DNA from: Roseiarcus sp963806935
GTDB lineage: Bacteria > Pseudomonadota > Alphaproteobacteria > Rhizobiales > Beijerinckiaceae
Length of the DNA stretch: 64,000 nt
Direction: 5' to 3'
Assembly (NCBI GenBank): GCA_963806935.1
Contig: CAWEAT010000011.1
Coordinates: forward strand, 62,001-126,000
This document shows positions 1 to 9,871 of the stretch, one piece after another. A program made the position numbers and the translations under genes. The notes beneath the pieces are model-generated. The model saw nothing but the letters and a program-made list of their open reading frames with translations. It had not been told where the DNA came from and made no database searches. The number at the start of each line of letters is the position of its first letter. Position 1 is the stretch's first letter.

Positions 1-946
1 CGCGGTCGGCGCGGTCGGCGACGCCGATCTCGGCCAGGATCGCATCGACGTCATGGCTCTGCGCATCGTTGTCGGGGTGGGAAATGTCGCGCAGATGGAC
101 GATGACGTCTGCGGCGAGCACCTCTTCGAGCGTGGCGCGAAAGGCGGAAATGAGCGTCGTCGGCAAGTTGGAGATGAAGCCGACGGTGTCGGAAAGGATC
201 GCCGAACCGCCGTGGGGCAGCCTGATCAATCGCACGGTCGGGTCGAGAGTGGCGAACAGCATGTCGGCCGCCAGGATCTCCGCACGAGTCAGTCGATTGA
301 ACAACGTCGACTTCCCGGCGTTGGTGTAGCCGACCAGCGCGACCACCGGATAAGGCGCTGAATCGCGGCCCGTGCGATGCAGGGCCCGCCTGCGCTTGAC
401 CCCGTCGAGCTCCCGCTCGATGCGAATGATGCGCTCCCGAATGAGGCGCCGGTCGGTCTCGATCTGGCTTTCGCCTGGTCCGCCGAGAAAGCCGAAGCCG
501 CCGCGCTGTCTCTCGAGGTGGGTCCACGAGCGCACCAGGCGGGAGCGCTGATAGTCCAGATGGGCGAGCTCGACCTGCAACGCGCCCTCGGCGGTCCGGG
601 CTCTGCGGCCGAAGATTTCTAGAATGAGCCCGGTGCGGTCGATCACCTTGGAGCCGAACGCCCGTTCAAGATTTCGCTGCTGCGCCGGCGATAGGGCGCA
701 GTCCAGGACGACGAGATCGATGTCCTCGGCTTTGACTTTGGCGGCTATGGCTTCAACCTTGCCCTTGCCGATGTAGGTCGCAGGCCGAATGGCGCTGAGC
801 GGCACGGTCTCGGCGCCTACGACCGCGAGGTCGATGGCTCCCGCCAGCCCGACCGCCTCCTCGCGGCGCGAAGCCGGGCCGCGCGACAGCTCGGCCCGTT
901 CCCGAACGAGATCAGGACAGACGACCCAGGCGCGAGTGCTCGTCAC
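1..946 (-). CDS. hflX: GTPase HflX, 3' end outside the window
   Basis: Ribosome-associated GTPase that splits or rescues stalled ribosomes in the cytoplasm. The N-terminal HflX domain comes first, with the glycine-rich linker GGFGFLGGPGESQIETDRR near residue 160. The G domain follows, with the P-loop GYTNAGKST and the G3 motif DTVGF. About 315 residues are visible and the C-terminus runs off the left edge. I place the start at a GTG (944-946) because no in-frame ATG lies upstream. It is 55 bases downstream of hfq on the same strand, the usual hfq-hflX arrangement in alphaproteobacteria, so co-transcription is likely. Identity is confident; the start is less so. Confidence 0.9.
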   Translation of the reverse strand, partial: MTSTRAWVVCPDLVRERAELSRGPASRREEAVGLAGAIDLAVVGAETVPLSAIRPATYIGKGKVEAIAAKVKAEDIDLVVLDCALSPAQQRNLERAFGSKVIDRTGLILEIFGRRARTAEGALQVELAHLDYQRSRLVRSWTHLERQRGGFGFLGGPGESQIETDRRLIRERIIRIERELDGVKRRRALHRTGRDSAPYPVVALVGYTNAGKSTLFNRLTRAEILAADMLFATLDPTVRLIRLPHGGSAILSDTVGFISNLPTTLISAFRATLEEVLAADVIVHLRDISHPDNDAQSHDVDAILAEIGVADRADR

Positions 947-1001
947 CGCCCCCCGCCCTCGATCATCCCCTGGTCCCGCCGAAGGACGAAGCAAAGATGG
1001 C

Positions 1002-1256
1002 TCAATGCCCGTCCGAGCCGTCTTCGACCGCCTCGAACATCGTAATCGGACTGGCCGGCATGATCGTCGAGATTGCGTGCTTATAGACGAGCTGAGAGTG
1101 CCCGTCGCGACGCAGCAAGACGCAGAAATTATCGAACCAAGTAACGAAACCCTGAAGCTTTACTCCGTTGACGAGAAAAATCGTGACCGACGTCTTGGAC
1201 TTTCGGACGTGATTGAGGAACGTGTCCTGGAGGTTTTGCGCCTTCTCGGTTGCCAT
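1002..1256 (-). CDS. hfq: RNA chaperone Hfq
   Basis: Hexameric Sm-like RNA chaperone that pairs small RNAs with mRNAs; in this group it also influences nitrogen-fixation and stress regulation. At 84 residues it has the normal alphaproteobacterial length. The Sm1 region (NLQDTFLNHVRKSKTSVTIF) and the Sm2 signature YKHAISTI are both present. It lies after ntrX and before hflX, the expected order. The 228 bases between ntrX and hfq include a comparatively AT-rich stretch (about 1280-1390) that probably holds an hfq promoter, but I could not define a clear -35/-10 pair. Confidence 0.97.
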   Translation of the reverse strand: MATEKAQNLQDTFLNHVRKSKTSVTIFLVNGVKLQGFVTWFDNFCVLLRRDGHSQLVYKHAISTIMPASPITMFEAVEDGSDGH

Positions 1257-1484
1257 GCGTCTATCCGTTCGTTGGGCCGTTTCGGCCTGTTTTATATGGT
1301 CTTCATCGCCGCCCCTTGCGAGGCGTTGTGCGAGTTCATATCACAAAATGTGGCGAGCGAACACATAAACCGAAAACACAATGTTAAAACGGCCTTCGTA
1401 ACCGCCTTCGATCGAACGCGCCGGACGCGGGTCCGCGAACGACAGAACGCGCGATGCCGAAGATTGGTTTCCCCCGGTGGGGCG

Positions 1485-2853
1485 CTATTCGACGCCGAGC
1501 GATTTCAGCTTGCGGTGCAGAGCCGACCGCTCCATGCCGATGAACTCGGCGGTTCGCGATATATTTCCGCCAAACCGGCTGATCTGGGCCACGAGATAGT
1601 CGCGCTCGAAGGCTTCCCGCGCCTCGCGAAGCGGAAGCGACAGCAATTTCTCGCCGCCGATGCCGCTCGGGATCGCCGGGCACCAGCGCGCCAACCTCCG
1701 CCGGAAGCATTGACGCCGAGATTTCGGCGTTGGGGTCGCCGAGGGCGAGGATCATCAAGCGTTCGACATTGTTGCGCAACTGGCGGATGTTTCCCGGCCA
1801 GTCGTGGGACTGCAGCACCGCCATGGCGTCCGCGCCCACGCGGCGCGGCGCAACGCCCATCGTGCTGGCGACATTCTTCAAAAAATATTGAACGAGTTCC
1901 GGAATGTCCTCTCGCCGCTCGGCCAGCGAGGGAATCCGAATCGGCACCACCGAAAGCCGGTGAAAAAGATCCTCGCGAAAGCGCCCCTCGGTGATCGCTT
2001 CCGCCAGATCCCGACTGGTCGACGAAATGATGCGGACGTCGACGAAGACCCGCGAAGCCCCGCCAACGCGCCGAAAGTTCTGATCGACCAGCACCCGGAG
2101 GATTTTCGCCTGCGTCTCCCGCGGCATATCGGCGATTTCGTCCAGATAGAGCGTGCCGCTGTGCGCCTGCTCGAGGGCGCCGATCGCCGGAGGCTGATCG
2201 GTGCTGGCCTCGACCCCGAACAGCTCCGCCTCCATCCTTTCAGGCGACATCGCCGGCGCGTTGATGACGACGAAGGGGCCGTCGGCGCGCCCCGAGCTTT
2301 CGTGAATGAGCCTGGCGGCCAGCTCCTTGCCCGAACCGGCGGCGCCGGAAATGAGTATGCGCGAATTCGCAGGTCCGAGTTTGTCGATGATCCGCTTGAG
2401 ATTGGCGATCGCCGAGGAAGACCCGACCATTCGGTCGACGGGGCCGCCTCGGGCCTTGAGCTCGTTCACCTCTCGCTTCAGGCGCGAAGTCTCCAACGCC
2501 CGTTCGGCGATCAGGATCAGACGATCGGCCTTGAACGGCTTCTCGATGAAGTCGTAAGCGCCGAGCTTGATCGCCGTCACCGCTGTCTCGATGTTGCCGT
2601 GACCCGAAATCATCACCACCGGCACGGAGGGATGCTGGCGCTTGACCGCCTCGAGAAGCTGCAAGCCGTCCAGCTTCGATCCCTGCAGCCAGATGTCGAG
2701 GAGGATCAGTTGCGGCCGGCGCGCGTCGATCGCCGCGATCGCCTCATCCGAATCGCGCGCCATGCGCGCGCCATGACCCTCATCCTCGAGGATGCCGGCG
2801 ACGAGCTGGCGGATGTCCTCTTCGTCGTCGACGATGAGAATGTCAGCAACCAT
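1485..2853 (-). CDS. ntrX: Nitrogen response regulator NtrX (frameshifted near the C-terminus)
   Basis: Sigma-54-type response regulator paired with NtrY. The order is a receiver domain (residues 1-120, phospho-Asp in LILLDIW), an AAA+ domain with the Walker A-like GAAGSGKE, and a C-terminal Fis-type helix-turn-helix (NISRTAEFIGMERSALHRKL). The AAA+ region lacks a clear GAFTGA loop (the segment reads FGVEASTD), as is usual for NtrX, so it probably does not activate sigma-54 in the standard way. The reading frame breaks at about 1660-1684: the N-terminal frame runs on with unrelated sequence to 1384, while the conserved C-terminus is in another frame ending at 1485. The joined product would be about 455 residues, the normal NtrX length. 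The ATG overlaps the ntrY stop. A sequencing indel is more likely than a true mutation. Confidence 0.9.
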
Positions 2854-5090
2854 CAGGACGATCCAATCCTCTCGTTTTCGGCCGGCGCGCCGTCCTGCTC
2901 CTTGGGGTGCAGGGGCAGTCTCATCAGGACTTTTGCGCCATGACCGCCGTCGATCCGCGCCAGCCCGTCGAGGAGCTCGACGCCGCCGCCGTGGTCCTCG
3001 AATATCTTGACCACGATCGGCAGGCCGAGGCCGGTTCCCTCGGCCCGCGTCGTCACATAAGGCTCCACGAGACGGTGCCGATCCTCGCGGGGAAATCCCT
3101 TGCCGTTGTCGCTCACCGCGATCTCGGCAAATTCGCCTCCATCAATCGACAAGGTGGTAAGGATCACGCCTTTGCCCTGGCTTTCCCCCAACGCGTCAAT
3201 GCCTTCGGTCGCGTTCTTCAGCACGTTTGTAAGGGCTTGCGAGACCAGCCGGCGATCAAAATTGGCCAGCACGGCCTCGTCGGGCAGCCGGTCCTCGAAA
3301 GCAATGTCCGGGCGCCCGACCCGCATGAGAAATATCCCCTGGCGCACGCAGTCGGTAAGGTCGTCGTGCGCCGGCCGCGCCTTGGGCATGCGCGCGAAGG
3401 AGGAGAATTCGTCGACCATCCGTTTGATGTCGTCGACCTGCCGGATGATGGTGTCCGTGCATTGGTCGAAAACTTCCCTGCCCTCGACAATATGCCGACC
3501 GTAACGTCGCTTCAGGCGCTCGGCCGAGAGCTGGATCGGCGTCAGCGGATTCCTGATCTCGTGCGCGATGCGACGCGCCACGTCCGCCCACGCGGCGGTG
3601 CGCTGGGCGGTGACCAGGTCGCTGATGTCGTCGAGCGTGATGACGCTGGCGCGGTCGTCGCGCCCGGGGTTGCCGGTGACCCGAACGTTCAGAACCCGCT
3701 CGCGACCGTCTCGCAGGACTGTCGCCTGCCCCTGATGGAGCCGCAAGCGCAGCGATCGCGCCTGTTCCCAGATCAAGCCGATGCTGGGCTGGACGGCGTT
3801 CAGCGGCCGACCGATCAGGCCGAGGTCGCCGCCGAGCAAGCGCTCCGCGGCGGCGTTCGAAATCGTTACGACGCCTTCGTTGTCGACGCCCAGAACGCCG
3901 GCGGGCACGCCGGAGAGCACCGCCTCGATGAAGGCTCGCCGCTCATCGTTGAGCGCATTCGCCTCGATCAGGCCGGTTTGCTGGCGCAGCAGCTCCGAGG
4001 TCATCTTGTTGAAGGTGTCTCCGAGATGTCCGAGATCCCCGTCGGAGGTGCTCGTCGGCACCTGGACGTGAAGGTTGCCGGAAGCGACCTCGTCGGTCGC
4101 TCGAATGAGGCGACGAATGGGTCCGACGAGCCGATTGGCCCATGCAAGCCCGAGCCAGATCGCCGAAAACAGCATCGTCAGCGCAAGCATGACGAACACA
4201 GTCGCAAAGCCCAGTTCGAGGCTGTGCCTATGGGCCTCGAAACGTCCCCACATGCTGGAGACCAGGGTGGCGTCTTCGGCAACCTTGGCCGCCAGCGGGT
4301 CGATCCCCCGCGCCGCGTAAAGGAATTGCCCGCCTGGGCCGGGGATCGGGCGAATGCCGACGAAAATGTTGCCGGCGCCCAGGAAGCCGCACAGCGCCTC
4401 GCCATTCAGCGCGTCCTGGAAATCAGACGGATCAGGCCGGGCGATCAGCTTGTCGTCCGAGCCGTCCGCGACCACGAGCGGAGTTCCGTCGCTCTTCATC
4501 AGCGCGGCGGCGGTGAACCCCAGCGTTTTCGAGCGTGAACTGAAGTATTGCTTGAACTGTGTCGGGTCTGACCTGAGCAGCGTGCCGCTGCGGGCGAGGT
4601 CGTCGGCGGTCAGTTCGACGTCGCGCAGGAGCGCCCTGCACTGCGTTTCGCGGTAGAGCTGGGTCGCCTGATTGGCCTCATTGATGAAAGACGCGACGTC
4701 GCTCATGAAGCGGGGGTTGATCGCCCACTCGACTGAAACCGTGGCCACGATGGCCGTGATGATCGCCGGGATCGCGGCGACCAATGAAAACAGGGTCACG
4801 AACCGGCTGTGCAGTCGAGCGCCGGCGCGCGCGGCCCTCCTCGCCGCTCTCAGCCGAGCCAGCTCGATGGCGATGAGAACGAGGAGGACGAGTACGACCA
4901 GGCCGTCCCCGACCAACAGGGTGAAGACGACGGTCTGAGTGGGCAGGATCGGGGTAAAGCCTGCGAAAACGAGGAATGTCGCCAGCGCGAGGACGAAGGC
5001 CGCGCCGACGACGATCACGCCGAACCGGCCGGTGGGCCGGCTGTCGTCGAAGAGCGCCGGGCCGCGTGCGTCGATGGTCGTGCCAGTCAA
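2853..5090 (-). CDS. ntrY: Nitrogen sensor histidine kinase NtrY
   Basis: Membrane-bound sensor kinase for NtrX. It has several N-terminal membrane helices (about residues 25-110), a periplasmic sensor region, a further helix near residue 300 and then a HAMP linker. A PAS domain and a HisKA domain follow, with the phospho-accepting His in RRIAHEIRNPLTPIQLSAER. The ATPase domain has the N box (NVLKNATEGI) and G boxes (DNGKGF, GTGLGLPIV). At 745 residues it has the family length. The stop overlaps the ntrX ATG, indicating translational coupling. It follows ntrC by 108 bases, as is typical of the ntrBC-ntrYX block. Known roles of the family include nitrogen metabolism, redox sensing and envelope functions. 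Confidence 0.95.
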   Translation of the reverse strand: MTGTTIDARGPALFDDSRPTGRFGVIVVGAAFVLALATFLVFAGFTPILPTQTVVFTLLVGDGLVVLVLLVLIAIELARLRAARRAARAGARLHSRFVTLFSLVAAIPAIITAIVATVSVEWAINPRFMSDVASFINEANQATQLYRETQCRALLRDVELTADDLARSGTLLRSDPTQFKQYFSSRSKTLGFTAAALMKSDGTPLVVADGSDDKLIARPDPSDFQDALNGEALCGFLGAGNIFVGIRPIPGPGGQFLYAARGIDPLAAKVAEDATLVSSMWGRFEAHRHSLELGFATVFVMLALTMLFSAIWLGLAWANRLVGPIRRLIRATDEVASGNLHVQVPTSTSDGDLGHLGDTFNKMTSELLRQQTGLIEANALNDERRAFIEAVLSGVPAGVLGVDNEGVVTISNAAAERLLGGDLGLIGRPLNAVQPSIGLIWEQARSLRLRLHQGQATVLRDGRERVLNVRVTGNPGRDDRASVITLDDISDLVTAQRTAAWADVARRIAHEIRNPLTPIQLSAERLKRRYGRHIVEGREVFDQCTDTIIRQVDDIKRMVDEFSSFARMPKARPAHDDLTDCVRQGIFLMRVGRPDIAFEDRLPDEAVLANFDRRLVSQALTNVLKNATEGIDALGESQGKGVILTTLSIDGGEFAEIAVSDNGKGFPREDRHRLVEPYVTTRAEGTGLGLPIVVKIFEDHGGGVELLDGLARIDGGHGAKVLMRLPLHPKEQDGAPAENERIGSS

Positions 5091-5198
5091 AGCCCTGAAC
5101 CGAATGCCGCGAGACTCGCCATTTGATGACGGATTGTCTACCGCCTCCGTGGCAAAGCTGCAACGATGTTGCTCAACTGCGACGGTATTGGCCCAGAT

Positions 5199-6686
5199 TC
5201 AACGAAAGCTGGCCACACCGCGGAGATTGAGATCGCGGATTTTCTTGCGCAGGGTGTTGCGGTTGAGCCCGAGAATCTCGGCGGCCTTGATCTGATTGCC
5301 GCGGGTCCAGGTAAGCGTGGCGGCGATCAGGGGCGCTTCGAGATCGTGGAGCACACGATGATAAAGCCCGACCTGAGGGCTGGCTCCGCCAAACGACCGA
5401 AAGAGATCCGCGACCGCGCGCTCCATCGCTGCGTCGAACCCGTCCCCCGCAATTTGGGCGATCGCCGGGGTCACGCGTTTCCTGCCGTCGTCGACTGCGG
5501 CCGGCGGCGGGAATAGCGGCGACGACCCGACGCTGAGTTCGGCTTCGATCAACGCCTCGCCGATGACATCCTGGGGATAGAGCGCAGACAGGCGACGGGT
5601 GAGATTTTCGAGCTCACGCACGTTCCCAGGCCAGAGATAGCGCCTCAGACGCTCCATCGCCGCGGGCTCGACCGTCTTGACTGGAAGGCCCTCCGCCGCG
5701 CCGCGCTGAAAGAAGGCGCGCACCAGATCGGGAATGTCTTCCGGGCGCTCGCGCAACGGCGGGAGGCGGATCGGAACGACGTTGAGGCGGAAGAACAGAT
5801 CCTCGCGAAAGGCTCCCTGTTGGATGGCGAAGCGGAGATCCTTGTTTGTCGCCGCGACGATCCGGACGTTGGTCTTGATCGGCGTCCGGCCGCCTACGGT
5901 CGTGTATTCCCCCTGCTGCAGCACCCGAAGCAGCCGGGTTTGAGCTTCCATCGGCATATCGCCGATTTCGTCGAGAAACAGGGTTCCTCCTTCCGCCTGC
6001 TCGAAACGTCCCACCGAGCGGGCGGCGGCGCCGGTGAAGGCGCCCTTCTCGTGGCCAAAGAGTTCGCTCTCGATAAGATCGCGGGGAATGGCGGCCATGT
6101 TGATGGCGACGAACGGTCCGCCCTTCCGCTTGCCGTAATCGTGCAGCGCCCTCGCGACCAGCTCCTTGCCGGTGCCGGACTCGCCCGAAATCATGACCGT
6201 GAGATCGGTCTGCATCAGCCGCGCCAGAACCCGGAAAATGTCCTGCATCGCCGGGGATCGCCCGACGATCGGCATCACCTCGACCGGGGCGGCGGCTTCC
6301 GCCGTCTCGCGCCGCCGCTTCGGCTCTGCGAGCGCGCGCCCGACGATCGCCACCAATTCGCGCAGATCGAAGGGCTTGGGCAGATATTCGTAAGCGCCGC
6401 GCTCCGACGCCTTGATCGCGGTGATGAAAGTATTTTGCGCGCTCATGACGATGATCGGCAGATCGGGCCGCATCCGCTTGATCCGCGGCAGAAGATCAAA
6501 CGCATTGTCGTCGGGCATCACGACATCGGTGATGACGAGATCGCCCTCGCCGGCCGCCACCCATCGCCAGAGCCCGGCAACCGTTCCGGTCGCACGAACT
6601 TCGTAACCGGCGCGCGTCAGCGCCTGATTGAGGACTGTGCGTATCCCGGCATCGTCATCGGCGACAAGAATATGCCCTGACGGCAT
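5199..6686 (-). CDS. ntrC: Nitrogen regulation protein NtrC
   Basis: Sigma-54-dependent activator of nitrogen-assimilation genes. Receiver domain (residues 1-120, phospho-Asp in LVITDVVMPD), then an AAA+ domain with Walker A GESGTGKE, an intact sigma-54-contacting GAFTGA loop and Walker B LFLDEIGDM, then a Fis-type helix-turn-helix (ILGLNRNTLRKKIRDL). I chose the ATG at 6684-6686 over the GTG six bases upstream because AAGGAG sits nine bases before this ATG but only three before the GTG. It lies 34 bases after ntrB, its cognate kinase, so the two should form one transcript with dusB. Confidence 0.95.
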   Translation of the reverse strand: MPSGHILVADDDAGIRTVLNQALTRAGYEVRATGTVAGLWRWVAAGEGDLVITDVVMPDDNAFDLLPRIKRMRPDLPIIVMSAQNTFITAIKASERGAYEYLPKPFDLRELVAIVGRALAEPKRRRETAEAAAPVEVMPIVGRSPAMQDIFRVLARLMQTDLTVMISGESGTGKELVARALHDYGKRKGGPFVAINMAAIPRDLIESELFGHEKGAFTGAAARSVGRFEQAEGGTLFLDEIGDMPMEAQTRLLRVLQQGEYTTVGGRTPIKTNVRIVAATNKDLRFAIQQGAFREDLFFRLNVVPIRLPPLRERPEDIPDLVRAFFQRGAAEGLPVKTVEPAAMERLRRYLWPGNVRELENLTRRLSALYPQDVIGEALIEAELSVGSSPLFPPPAAVDDGRKRVTPAIAQIAGDGFDAAMERAVADLFRSFGGASPQVGLYHRVLHDLEAPLIAATLTWTRGNQIKAAEILGLNRNTLRKKIRDLNLRGVASFR

Positions 6687-6720
6687 TCCCACTAGCTCCT
6701 TCGCCCCAACGCCCAGCCTC

Positions 6721-7830
6721 TTATCTCGCCGCCGCGCGTTGCGACTCGAGAGGCATCAGCACACGAAACATCGTTCGGCGCGGATGCGACTTGCATTCGA
6801 TGATCCCGCCATGGTCGCCGATCAGCTTTGCAACCAGTGCAAGACCCAGACCAGAGCCCTGGGATTTGGTTGTCACGAAGGGGTCGAACAGATTGCCAAG
6901 AATTTCCGGCGAGATCCCCGGGCCATTATCCCGAACGCAGATTTCGAGCGGCAATCCCACCGGCTCCGCGCTCGGGCCGGTCCGCAGCCGCACCCCCGGC
7001 CGGTAGGCGGTGGTCAGAGTTATCTCACCGTCAATGCTATCCATTCCAATTGCTTCTGCGGCATTCTTAACCAAATTAAGGAAGACCTGGATCAATTGAT
7101 CGCGGGATCCGCGCACATGCGGCAGCGATGGATCGTAGACTTCGACAAAACGGATGTGGCGAGCGAACCCCGCCTGAGCCAAACGCTTGACGTGATCCAA
7201 CACGGCGTGAATGTTGAGACCTTCCCACTGCGATGGCGTTGAATCGGCGAATGACTGCATCCGATCGACGAGTTTGACGATGCGATCGGTTTCGTCGCAG
7301 ATCAGCCGTGTCAGGGCGCGATCCTCGTCGCTGGCGTCCGCTTCGAGCAATTGCGCCGCGCCGCGGATGCCCGACAGCGGGTTTTTGATCTCGTGGGCCA
7401 GCATGAGTCCGAGCGCGCTGATCGAACGCGCGGCGCTCCGATGGGTCAATTGCCTGTCTATTTTTTCAGCAATTGCCCGCTCTTGCAGCATAATTGCCAC
7501 TGCATCGTCGGTCTGGGGCACCGGCGCGATGAAAACATCAACAGCATTTCGATTGCCCGTTCGAGGCGTGGAGATATCAATCTTATAGCCGTTGACGGTC
7601 GCGCGATTGCTGAGCGCCTCGGCGACAAGAGCCAGCACTGGCGAGTCCGACGGAATGAGGCCGGTCAATTGGGAGCGCACCAGCGCGCCGCGCCCCATGT
7701 CGAAGAACGTTTCGGCCGCCACGTTGACGTCGATGATCCAGCCTTGGGCGTCGACCGTCAGTAAGGGCTGAGCGAGAGCGTTCAGCACTTTGACGGCGTC
7801 CGGGCGCCGCTGGGCCTGATGCGCCGTCAT
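6721..7830 (-). CDS. ntrB: Nitrogen regulation sensor kinase NtrB
   Basis: Soluble PAS-containing histidine kinase/phosphatase that phosphorylates NtrC under nitrogen limitation and answers to PII proteins. It has an N-terminal PAS domain, HisKA with the phospho-His in MLAHEIKNPLSGIRGAAQLL, and an ATPase domain with NLVKNAAEAIG, DNGPGI and GSGLGLALVAKL. About 369 residues, the normal length. I chose the ATG at 7828-7830 because it forms an ATGA overlap with the dusB stop; an upstream in-frame start at 7848 would overlap dusB by 22 bases. The dusB-ntrB-ntrC order is conserved in rhizobia, where dusB is called nifR3. Confidence 0.95.
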   Translation of the reverse strand: MTAHQAQRRPDAVKVLNALAQPLLTVDAQGWIIDVNVAAETFFDMGRGALVRSQLTGLIPSDSPVLALVAEALSNRATVNGYKIDISTPRTGNRNAVDVFIAPVPQTDDAVAIMLQERAIAEKIDRQLTHRSAARSISALGLMLAHEIKNPLSGIRGAAQLLEADASDEDRALTRLICDETDRIVKLVDRMQSFADSTPSQWEGLNIHAVLDHVKRLAQAGFARHIRFVEVYDPSLPHVRGSRDQLIQVFLNLVKNAAEAIGMDSIDGEITLTTAYRPGVRLRTGPSAEPVGLPLEICVRDNGPGISPEILGNLFDPFVTTKSQGSGLGLALVAKLIGDHGGIIECKSHPRRTMFRVLMPLESQRAAAR

Positions 7831-8840
7831 GCCGCCATCCTCGCCCAATCGGGGTCGAAGGCCCGCGCGAGCAGCGTCCGCGCCCTGGGCAAGTCCTCAG
7901 TCGTCACGAGTTCGCGCCGAAGCGTCTCGTCGGCGCCCGCCTGACCCGCATAGGCCGCCAGATGCTTTCGGGCATGGCGAAGTCCTGAGCGCGCGCCCAG
8001 CTTGCCGACGAGCCAGTCGAGATGTTCGAGGGAAGCCTCGCGACGCTCCTCTCGTCGCGGCGCCTGGACAGGGCCCCCGGCGTCGAGGGCGCGCGATATT
8101 CCGCCGACCAGCCAGGGCGCGCCGAGCGCCGCGCGCCCGATCATCACTCCCGCTGCGCCGGAAAGCGCGAGCATGGCGCGCGCGTCTTCAAGGGTCGCGC
8201 AATCCCCGTTGACGAAAACCGGAATCCCGACTGCCTGAACCACCGCGCGGACCGCGGCCCAATCGGCGCGGCCGTTGTAGAACTGGGCGCGCGTTCGCCC
8301 GTGGACGGTCGCCATCCGCGCCCCCGCCTGCTCGGCGCGGCGGGCGAGTTCAGGCGCGTTCAACGACGCCTCATCCCAGCCCAGACGCATCTTGACGGTC
8401 ACTGGAACGCTCACGGCCTCAACCACCGCGACGATCAGGCGCTCGGCGTCGTCGAGATCGCGCATCAGCGCCGCGCCTGCCAGGGCGCCGGCGACGCGAC
8501 GCGCCGGGCAACCCATATTGATGTCGACGAGCGCGGCGCCGGCGCCGACGACCCTGCGCGCGGTCTCTGCGAGCGCCCCCGCCTCGCGGCCGACGAGTTG
8601 GACTGCGTGGGGGGCCAATCCGTCGCCCTCGGCGCGCATCGACGCTTCTGCGTCGCCGTCGAGATAGGTTTCGGCCGCCACCATCTCCGAAAACACGAGC
8701 GGCGCTCCGAAACGGCGCGCGATCCGACGCATCGCCAGGTCGCTCAATCCCGACATTGGAGCAAGCAACGCCCGTCCCTCGAGCCGGATAGGTCCGATGG
8801 CGATGGTGGGATTAGCGCCTATAAAATGGGCACTGTTCAT
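7827..8840 (-). CDS. dusB: tRNA dihydrouridine synthase DusB (NifR3)
   Basis: FMN- and NADPH-dependent enzyme reducing uridines to dihydrouridine in the tRNA D-loop. The TIM-barrel start LLAPMSGLSD, the catalytic cysteine in DINMGCPARRV, the KMRLGWD strand and the FMN-phosphate-binding VNGDCATLEDA and GVMIGRAALGAPW segments are all visible. 337 residues, the normal length. It opens the ntr operon and overlaps ntrB by four bases. The 123 bases upstream to 8964 contain no further gene. Confidence 0.94.
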   Translation of the reverse strand: MNSAHFIGANPTIAIGPIRLEGRALLAPMSGLSDLAMRRIARRFGAPLVFSEMVAAETYLDGDAEASMRAEGDGLAPHAVQLVGREAGALAETARRVVGAGAALVDINMGCPARRVAGALAGAALMRDLDDAERLIVAVVEAVSVPVTVKMRLGWDEASLNAPELARRAEQAGARMATVHGRTRAQFYNGRADWAAVRAVVQAVGIPVFVNGDCATLEDARAMLALSGAAGVMIGRAALGAPWLVGGISRALDAGGPVQAPRREERREASLEHLDWLVGKLGARSGLRHARKHLAAYAGQAGADETLRRELVTTEDLPRARTLLARAFDPDWARMAA

Positions 8841-8963
8841 TCTGCCTACAGTCTAGTCAGTTGAATACCGAAGGCAAGCCTTCGAGGCGCTTCACTTCCG
8901 TTACAGCTGGTCACGGGAGGCCCGCCAAATGCCGACTTGGCGCTCGCGAGTGGCGCGGCATCC

Positions 8964-9771
8964 TCACGAGCTATCGTCAGGTCCAGGAAATAGGCGGTCG
9001 ATCCGCCCGCTCGCCCAATAGGCGGCGAGGCCGATCCATTCACGCATCGCGAGCGTGAAGACCCGTAGGTTTAGCACCGATTTTGAGGTTGGACGAAGAT
9101 CCGCTCCCCGCCCGTCAGTGTAGAAAGAAACCGGATAGGCGATCGGATGAAATCCGGCCTTTTCGAAGACTCCCATCGCGCGCGGCATGTGGAATGCTGA
9201 GGTAACGACAATCCAGCGCTGCGACGGTTCCGGATGGACGATCGCGGCAGTGAAGGCAGCGTTCTCCTCGGTGTTGCGCGCCTTGTCTTCGATCGTCATC
9301 CGGTCTGCGCGCGACGCCCATAGCCACCATGAGGTCCCGGGCTCGGGCCGCCTCGTTCGAGCTCCCTCCGAGCAGCGAGTTGGTGCCGCTGGTGTATACG
9401 ACCCGCGCCTGCGGAAAGCGCTTGGACAGAATGACCGCCTCGGTGATCCGCTCGCCGCCCTCGTCGAATATTGTCTGGCCGCGGGCGGCGCTCATATCGT
9501 CGTTGACCGCTCCCCCGAGAACGACGATGCCGTACGGCGGTTTCAAATCGGCCGGCGGCTGGGGGAAACGGTCTTCAAGCGGAGCCATGAGCAGCGCGCT
9601 CACCGGCAGGAACGCGACCGCGAGCAGAACGAGGATCGCGGTCAGCGCGAGCCCGCGCCCGAACCGGGCATGGCGGCCGTAGCAGAGCGCGACGCCCACG
9701 AGCGCGCCGAACAACAAAAGGTTGATCGGCGAAGCAAGCATCCAGAATATCTTCGAAGCAATGAAAAACAC
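8964..9771 (-). CDS. YdcF/SanA-type membrane protein (DUF218), frameshifted
   Basis: Predicted inner-membrane protein with two N-terminal helices (about residues 10-65) and a DUF218 domain in the cytoplasm or periplasm. Homologues (YdcF, ElyC, SanA) are linked to envelope biogenesis. The DUF218 core begins at YGIVVLGGAVN, then ARVVYTSGTNSLLGGSSNEA, and continues in a second frame with IEDKARNTEENA and WIVVTSAFHMPRAMGVFEKAG. The two halves are in different frames and join near 9300-9310, where MGVARR should lead directly into RMTIEDK; one base gained or lost explains this. The gene diverges from cysK. No substrate can be assigned. Confidence 0.8.
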
Positions 9772-9871
9772 CGGCCACGCGATCCCTTGTGCGCGGCCCT
9801 TGTGGCAAGGGCCGAGGCTTGTCGCAAGTCTCGCCGTCGCCTAACTTGCGCTTTCACTCAAGAGGAACGCG

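Noticed and set aside
1384..1484. C-terminal part of the uninterrupted NtrX frame
   Set aside because: Unlike any NtrX; the conserved Fis-type end is in the neighbouring frame ending at 1485.
789..4538. Long plus-strand open frames opposite hfq, ntrX and ntrY
   Set aside because: The minus strand carries well-known families with full motifs; the plus-strand products are low-complexity.
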